From UBA4736 sp002404015 (GTDB taxonomy: Bacteria; Chloroflexota; Dormibacteria; Dormibacterales; Dormibacteraceae), in NCBI GenBank assembly GCA_036747295.1, contig DAIOCN010000021.1, forward strand, positions 1-43,756: a DNA stretch of 43,756 bases. Direction: 5' to 3'. A program made the position numbers and the translations under genes. Positions 39,310-43,756 of the stretch are shown here, piece after piece. The stretch's first letter is position 1; each line of letters starts with the position of its first letter. The notes under the pieces were generated by a model, which searched no databases, was not told where the DNA came from, and was given only the letters and a program-made list of their open reading frames with translations.

Positions 39310-41376
39310 GTGCTCGAAGAGTTAAAGTCCCTCGCCCTGGACCTCACCTGGTCGTGGGACAACCGCATCGCTGACGCCTTCCGCGCGCTGGATCCCGTCA
39401 TCTGGGAGGAGACGGCCCAAAACCCGATCAAGATGCTGACGCGGTTGGGAGATTCCGGCGTCGCCGCCGCGGTCGCGCGCCCCGAGGTGGCGGCCGCGAT
39501 CGAGTTGGCGCGAGCCGCCATCCGCGAGCACCGCGACCGCCGGCCGCCCTTCCTGGACGCCAAGGCTCCCCTCCTGATCGGCTACTTCTCCCTGGAGTTC
39601 GGGATCGCCGAGTGCCTGCCGATCTACTCGGGCGGCCTGGGCATCCTGGCCGGCGACCACCTGAAAGCCGCGTCGGACCTCGGCGTCCCGCTGGTCGGGA
39701 TGGGGCTCCTCTACCGCAACGGCTTCGGCCGCCAGCGGATCGACGAATCGGGCGGCCAGTACGAGGTCTACCCGGAGTCACGCTTCGAAGACCTGCCGGT
39801 TCAGCGGGTGCAGGGCCAGGACGGCCCCCTGGAGATCGAGGCCCCGATGGGCGACCGGGTCGTGAAGATCGCGGTCTGGCGGGCCCAGGTGGGCCGGGTG
39901 CCGCTGTTCCTGCTGGACACCGACATCGAGGCCAACCCGCCCGAGCTGCGCACTGTGACCGACCGCCTCTACACGGCGGAGCCCGACCGCCGCCTGCGCC
40001 AGGAGATCGTGCTCGGCATCGGCGGAGTGCGCGCGCTGCGCGCCATGGGCATCGAAGCCACCGTGTTCCACATGAACGAGGGGCACGGTTTCCTGGTCGC
40101 CATCGAACGGATCCGGGAGCTGCGCAGCCGCCGCCAGCTAACCCTGGAGGAGGCCCGCCTGATGGCCAGGGCGGGGATCATCTTCACGACCCACACGCCC
40201 GTGGCCGCGGGCTCCGACTACTTCGATTCGGGGCTGGTGTTCGAGCTCCTGCACTCCTACCTGGCGGAGGTCGGGATCGCCTTCGACCGCTTCATGGACC
40301 TGGGCCGCAAGGCACCGGGCGACCCTCGCGAGCCGCTCTGCACGACCTACGTCGGGCTGCGCATGGCGGACGCCTCGGTCGGCGTGTCGAGGCTTCACGG
40401 GACCGTCTCGCGCCGACTGTGGAAGGACGCCTGGCCGGGGCTGCCGGAGGCCCAGGTGCCGATCGGCTCGGTGACCAACGGGGCCCACATGCCGTCCTGG
40501 GTGGCGCCCGAGATCGGGGCGCTCCTGACCCGCCACGTGGGACCGGACTGGTGGGACCTGGAGGGCGCCGACCCGCGCTGGGAGAACGTCTCCGCGATCT
40601 CGGACGCGGAGCTCTGGTCCGTCCACATCGGGCTGAGCCGGCGACTGGTGGAGTTCGCGGGCCGGCGCGGCGACGGCACCACGCTCGATCCGGAGGCCCT
40701 GACCATCGGTTTCTCGCGCCGCTTCGCGCCGTACAAGCGGGCCAATCTGGTGCTCTCGGACCGCCCGCGGCTGGCCCGGCTGCTGTCCGCCACGGAGCGG
40801 CCGATCCAGTTCATCTTCGCGGGCAAGGCCCATCCGGCGGACCAGCCCGGCAAGGCGATCCTGCGCGAGATCGTGGCCCTGTCCCGCGCCGAACCGAAGA
40901 TCGTCTTCCTGGAGGACTACGACATCGAGATCGCCCGCCTCCTGGTCCAGGGGGCCGATGTCTGGCTCAACAACCCGCGCCGCTTCCTGGAGGCATCGGG
41001 CACGTCCGGCATGAAGGCGGGGGCCAACGGGGTGTTGAACCTCTCGGTGCTCGATGGCTGGTGGGACGAGGGCTACCGGCCCACGGCCGGCTGGTCGATC
41101 CCCTCGGGAGCCACCATGGACTCGCCGGCCACGGATGACGAGGCGGAGGCGGAAGCGCTCTACAGGCTCCTGGAGTGGGAGGTGGCGCCCTGCTACTACG
41201 ACCGCGATGCCTCCGGCCGGCCGGCCCGCTGGCTGGCCCTGATGCGAGAGTCGATGCGCTGGGTGGGGACCGAGTTCGCGGCCCGGCGCATGGTTCTCGA
41301 CTACTTCTGGGAGTGCTACGCACCGGCCGCGCGGCGGGTGGAGCAGGTCCGGCTGCTGCCGGACTGGGGCGGCTAG
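39310..41376 (+). CDS. glgP: Alpha-glucan (glycogen) phosphorylase
   Basis: A 688-residue phosphorylase of the shorter bacterial/archaeal MalP-GlgP type (GT35), releasing glucose 1-phosphate from glycogen or maltodextrin with pyridoxal phosphate. The PLP lysine is K569 in 'EASGTSGMKAGANGVLNLS'. Other marks are 'GYFSLEFGIAECLPIYSGGL', 'VFHMNEGHGF', 'TTHTPVAAGSD', 'VTNGAHMPSW' and 'IGFSRRFAPYKRANLVL'. The N-terminal DUF3417 helix is present in short form. It is divergent from the ManC fusion with a 20-base gap and converges on the hydrolase gene. Confidence 0.93.
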   Translation: MLEELKSLALDLTWSWDNRIADAFRALDPVIWEETAQNPIKMLTRLGDSGVAAAVARPEVAAAIELARAAIREHRDRRPPFLDAKAPLLIGYFSLEFGIAECLPIYSGGLGILAGDHLKAASDLGVPLVGMGLLYRNGFGRQRIDESGGQYEVYPESRFEDLPVQRVQGQDGPLEIEAPMGDRVVKIAVWRAQVGRVPLFLLDTDIEANPPELRTVTDRLYTAEPDRRLRQEIVLGIGGVRALRAMGIEATVFHMNEGHGFLVAIERIRELRSRRQLTLEEARLMARAGIIFTTHTPVAAGSDYFDSGLVFELLHSYLAEVGIAFDRFMDLGRKAPGDPREPLCTTYVGLRMADASVGVSRLHGTVSRRLWKDAWPGLPEAQVPIGSVTNGAHMPSWVAPEIGALLTRHVGPDWWDLEGADPRWENVSAISDAELWSVHIGLSRRLVEFAGRRGDGTTLDPEALTIGFSRRFAPYKRANLVLSDRPRLARLLSATERPIQFIFAGKAHPADQPGKAILREIVALSRAEPKIVFLEDYDIEIARLLVQGADVWLNNPRRFLEASGTSGMKAGANGVLNLSVLDGWWDEGYRPTAGWSIPSGATMDSPATDDEAEAEALYRLLEWEVAPCYYDRDASGRPARWLALMRESMRWVGTEFAARRMVLDYFWECYAPAARRVEQVRLLPDWGG

Positions 41377-41383
41377 GGGAGCC

Positions 41384-42268
41384 CTAGGTCCGGGCGACAG
41401 CCGCCTTCCTGGCGTTTTCCACGATCGCGCCGATGATCTCCGGCCAGAGTTGGCTGGGCAGGTCGTGGCCCATGTCGGGGAACGTGAGCAGGCGGGCTCC
41501 GGGGATCGCGGCCGCCGTGCGGCGGCCGTTCTCGACGGGCACCAACGGGTCAACCTCGCCGTGGATGACCAGCGTTGGCAGGTCGAGGCTCTGCAGTCGC
41601 TCCAGGCGGCTCGGCGCGGCCGCGATGGCCGCCAGCTGGCGGACGGTGCCGGCGAGGCTCACCGAGCGGTCCACCGCTCGCGTCCCCTTTCGGCGTTGCC
41701 TCTCCTCGTCGAAGTACCGGGGACCGTGAAATGTGCGGCTGAGCATGACGCCATGTTCGATCAGTCCCTCGCGGTCGGTGGGAGGTGGCGCGAAGACGGC
41801 CTGCATGGCCTCGGGCGTGGCCGGGATGTCGCCGGCCATGCCGCCGGAGGCGCTCATGATGCTGGTCAGGCTGAGAACCTTCTCGCGATGGCCGAGTGCC
41901 ATCAGCTGGACGATGTACCCGCCCATCGAGGCGCCCACCACGTGCGCCCTGTCGATGTGGAGGACGCCCAGCAGCGCCGCGGCGTCGTCGGCCATGTCCT
42001 CCAGGGCGTAGGGCGCCTGCTCCTGCCCCACGGCGACGTCGAGCACGTTGGGCAGGCCCAGGTGGTCGAGCTTGCTGGAGAGCCCGACGTCACGGTTGTC
42101 GAAACGGATCACGTGGAAAGGGCCGGCCGCGGCCAGCTGCTCGCAGAAGTCCTCGTCCCAGGTGATCATCTGGACGCCCAGGCCCATCACGAGCAGGAGG
42201 GGCGCGGCGCCCGGGCTGCCGAACGTGTCGTATTCGAGCTCCATCCCGTTGGCCTCGGCTCGTGGCAT
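41384..42268 (-). CDS. Alpha/beta hydrolase
   Basis: A 294-residue alpha/beta-fold hydrolase. The catalytic triad is visible as S in 'VVGASMGGYIVQLMAL', D in 'VIHGEVDPLVPVENG' and H in 'FPDMGHDLPSQLW'. The oxyanion strand is 'PLLLVMGLGVQMITWDEDF', and 'DNRDVGLSSKLDH' is typical of the group that includes many esterases and aclacinomycin-methylesterase-like proteins. The substrate is unknown. The ATG has a TAGGAT box 6 bases upstream (42275-42280) and no ribosome-binding site. Confidence 0.88.
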   Translation of the reverse strand: MPRAEANGMELEYDTFGSPGAAPLLLVMGLGVQMITWDEDFCEQLAAAGPFHVIRFDNRDVGLSSKLDHLGLPNVLDVAVGQEQAPYALEDMADDAAALLGVLHIDRAHVVGASMGGYIVQLMALGHREKVLSLTSIMSASGGMAGDIPATPEAMQAVFAPPPTDREGLIEHGVMLSRTFHGPRYFDEERQRRKGTRAVDRSVSLAGTVRQLAAIAAAPSRLERLQSLDLPTLVIHGEVDPLVPVENGRRTAAAIPGARLLTFPDMGHDLPSQLWPEIIGAIVENARKAAVART

Positions 42269-42274
42269 GTCGCA

Positions 42275-42280
42275 ATCCTA
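42275..42280 (-). promoter_or_regulatory. -10-like box for the alpha/beta hydrolase
   Basis: TAGGAT on the minus strand ends 6 bases before the ATG, consistent with leaderless transcription. Confidence 0.45.
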
Positions 42281-42337
42281 GCGGGGCCTTAACAGCCAGC
42301 CTTGGTGGCCCGGCCCGGATTCGCGTCCAATCCGGGC

Positions 42338-43027
42338 ATGCTCATGACGTTCAGCGGCTTCACCCTCGACTCCGTAGCCTTCCTCCGCTCCCTGGCCGCC
42401 CACAACGACCGCGAGTGGTTCGAGGCCAACCGCGACTCCTATGAGTCGCAGCTGCTCGAGCCCGCCCGCGGCCTGGTGGTCGAGCTGGGCGCCCGGCTGC
42501 GCGACCTCTCGCCCGCCATCCGAGCCGACCCCCGGGTCAACGGTTCGATCCTCCGGATCAACCGGGATACCCGTTTCTCTCGCGACAAGACCCCCTACAA
42601 GACCCACCTCGACCTCTGGTTCTGGGAAGGCGGCGGCCCTTCGCGGGAGCATCCCGGGTACTTCCTGAGGCTCACCGAATCGGAACTGGTCCTGGGCGCC
42701 GGCCGCCATGTCTTCGACGCGCCTTCTCTGGAGAGGTACCGGTCCGCGGTGGCGGACGCCCGGCTGGGGGTGGCGCTGGATCGCGCGCTCAAGAAGGTGC
42801 GGGCGGCGGGGCCGTACGTGATCGGCGGTCGGGAGTTGAAGCGAGTGCCCGCGGGGTTCTCGGCGACCGGTGCCCGGGCGGAGCTCCTGATGTACACCGG
42901 GCTCTGGGCCGAGGTGACTCGGGACCACCCGCGGCAGCTGTTCAGCCCGGGCTTCGCCGACTACTGCTTCGAGCGCTTCAGGGAGGTGCGCCCGCTCCAC
43001 GAATGGCTGGTGGCGATGAGCAGTTGA
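42338..43027 (+). CDS. DUF2461 domain protein
   Basis: A 229-residue protein of the DUF2461/TIGR02453 family, function not established. Family marks are 'FSGFTLDSVAFLRSLAAHND', 'REWFEANRDSYESQLLEP', 'INRDTRFSRDKTPYKTHLD', 'GPSREHPGYFLRL' and the C-terminal 'RPLHEWLV'. ATG 42338 is chosen because homologues begin a few residues before 'FSGFT'; ATG 42344 is equally possible. It is divergent from the hydrolase and is followed by the GNAT gene. Confidence 0.85.
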   Translation: MLMTFSGFTLDSVAFLRSLAAHNDREWFEANRDSYESQLLEPARGLVVELGARLRDLSPAIRADPRVNGSILRINRDTRFSRDKTPYKTHLDLWFWEGGGPSREHPGYFLRLTESELVLGAGRHVFDAPSLERYRSAVADARLGVALDRALKKVRAAGPYVIGGRELKRVPAGFSATGARAELLMYTGLWAEVTRDHPRQLFSPGFADYCFERFREVRPLHEWLVAMSS

Positions 43028-43090
43028 TCGACCGGGCCGCCAGGGCCCGTCCACAGCGGTCCGGCCGAAACCCTAGACTGCGGGCCGGTC

Positions 43091-43630
43091 ATGGGCGGGG
43101 AGCTTGGCGTCCGGGCGGCGCGGCTGGAGGACGCGACGGCGATCGCGGCCATCTACAACGAGGGCATCGAGGATCGGACCGCGACCTTGGAGACGGAGCC
43201 GCGTAGCGCGGAGGCACTGGCCGAGACCCTGCGCCGGCGCTCGGCGGCGTACCCGGCGCTGGTGGTGGAGGCTCAGCCTGACGGCCAGGTGGTGGCCTTC
43301 GCCTGGGCGTCCGAGTACCGGTCGCGGCCCTGCTACGCGGGGATCGCCGAGCACTCCGTGTACGTGGCCCGCGCCGCCCGCGGGCTGGGTGCCGGCCGGC
43401 TCGCCCTCGCGGCGCTGATCGACGAGGCCGAGCGGCGCGGCTTCTGGAAGCTGGCCTCGCGGATCTTCCCGGAGAACACGGCCAGCCGTGCGCTGCACGC
43501 CAGCGTGGGCTTCCGGGAGGTGGGCGTGTACCGGCGCCACGGCAAGCTGGACGGCCGCTGGATGGACTGCGTCATAGTCGAGCGCCTGCTCGGCGAGGGG
43601 GCGGCGCCCGCGGCAGACGTGCAGTCGTAG
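43091..43630 (+). CDS. GNAT N-acetyltransferase (phosphinothricin/arsinothricin acetyltransferase-like)
   Basis: A 179-residue GNAT protein of the Pat/ArsN1 group. The opening 'VRAARLEDATAIAAIYNEGI' and early 'RTATLETEPRS' are typical. The acetyl-CoA loop is 'VYVARAARGLGAGRLALAAL' (an R-G-L-G-A-G pyrophosphate loop), and 'ENTASRALHASVGFREVG' is the usual motif B region. It would acetylate an amine such as an amino-acid analogue; the true substrate is unknown. A TAGACT box (43074-43079) is 11 bases before the ATG. Confidence 0.87.
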   Translation: MGGELGVRAARLEDATAIAAIYNEGIEDRTATLETEPRSAEALAETLRRRSAAYPALVVEAQPDGQVVAFAWASEYRSRPCYAGIAEHSVYVARAARGLGAGRLALAALIDEAERRGFWKLASRIFPENTASRALHASVGFREVGVYRRHGKLDGRWMDCVIVERLLGEGAAPAADVQS

Positions 43631-43636
43631 AACCCA

Positions 43637-43756
43637 ACGTCGCAGGAGAGCCCTGGCTCCGCCAGGGCGTCTGAGTTGGTTACCGCCGACAAGCGTCGCA
43701 CACGTCGCAGGAGAGCCCTGGCTCCGCCAGGGCGTCTGAGTTGGTTACCGCCGACA
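43637..43756. repeat. Perfect tandem repeat, 65-base period, reaching the window end
   Basis: The 55-base unit 43637-43691 recurs without a mismatch at 43702-43756, where the window stops, so more copies may follow. The ten bases between the units contain CGTCGCA, a piece of the unit itself. Each unit holds the hairpin at 43650-43668 or 43715-43733. The repeat starts 6 bases after the GNAT stop codon. Confidence 0.85.
43650..43668. terminator. Hairpin in tandem repeat unit 1, candidate GNAT terminator
   Basis: GCCCTGGC, TCC, GCCAGGGC: perfect 8-base stem and 3-base loop, beginning 20 bases after the GNAT stop. It is followed by GTCTGAGTTGGTT rather than a T tract, so intrinsic termination is only possible. 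The same stem recurs at 43715-43733. Confidence 0.45.

Noticed and set aside
43637..43756. CRISPR array or tandem glycine riboswitch
   Set aside because: The units are nearly back to back with only a 10-base non-variable gap, so there are no spacers. GGAGAG before a helix recalls a glycine aptamer, but the conserved CCGAAGG-type segment after the helix is missing and the two copies are identical.

Overview
The window is very GC-rich, gene-dense, mostly chromosomal DNA from a bacterium that looks monoderm and uncultured-lineage-like. A Dormibacterota/Chloroflexota or deep actinobacterial placement would fit, but this is an inference. It rests on the RNase H plus zinc-ribbon gene pair (an order known from actinobacteria), a secretin-less Tad pilus locus, an F420-type LLM oxidoreductase, a HemQ-type coproheme decarboxylase, a ManC fused to a degenerate phosphomannomutase, and frequent GTG/TTG starts. 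No 16S rRNA gene is present, so the taxon cannot be fixed from this window.

Layout. 1-240: the 5' two thirds of the RNase P RNA gene (minus strand, cut by the window edge). 0.3-5 kb: an SPFH-domain protein, then a minus-strand operon acyl-CoA carboxyltransferase > BKACE beta-keto acid cleavage enzyme > biotin carrier > TrmK > zinc-ribbon coiled coil > RNase H. 5-11.4 kb: a DUF3048 lipoprotein-like membrane-anchored protein, LLM oxidoreductase, HemQ, a glycosyltransferase with an unusual N-terminal extension, EtfBA and MobA. 11.4-13 kb: an amidohydrolase and a membrane protein. 13-18.7 kb: a compact Tad pilus operon (cpaB, tadZ, tadA, tadB, tadC and three TadE/F/G-like genes). 18.8-23.5 kb: two small hypotheticals, then an acyl-CoA synthetase / SDR / MFS operon. 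23.5-30.1 kb: a complete overlapping purine-degradation operon (adenine deaminase, three xanthine dehydrogenase subunits, guanine/8-oxoguanine deaminase), with an EamA exporter divergent to it.

31-36.7 kb is the accessory part. It holds an MFS transporter, a small membrane protein gene broken by one extra base, a VapBC toxin-antitoxin pair with its own operator-like inverted repeat, a TetR / cupin / VOC-dioxygenase set, a Tat-exported protein, and several tRNA-derived fragments. It ends at an intact tRNA-Gly(CCC) gene. The last 13 or so bases of that tRNA recur twice to the left in the same orientation, which suggests a decayed integration hotspot. 36.7-43.7 kb returns to core metabolism: ManC-PMM fusion, glycogen phosphorylase, alpha/beta hydrolase, DUF2461 protein and a GNAT acetyltransferase. 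The window ends in a perfect tandem repeat with a hairpin in each unit.

One theme runs through the window. Many genes have a TANNNT -10-like hexamer 6-9 bases before the start codon and no Shine-Dalgarno sequence, so leaderless transcription looks common. In two divergent pairs the two -10 elements overlap or are one palindrome. I did not find a convincing wholly new defence or biosynthetic system. The most unusual items are the tRNA-fragment region, the shared -10 promoters, the genes without a normal start codon, the broken membrane protein gene and the terminal tandem hairpins.
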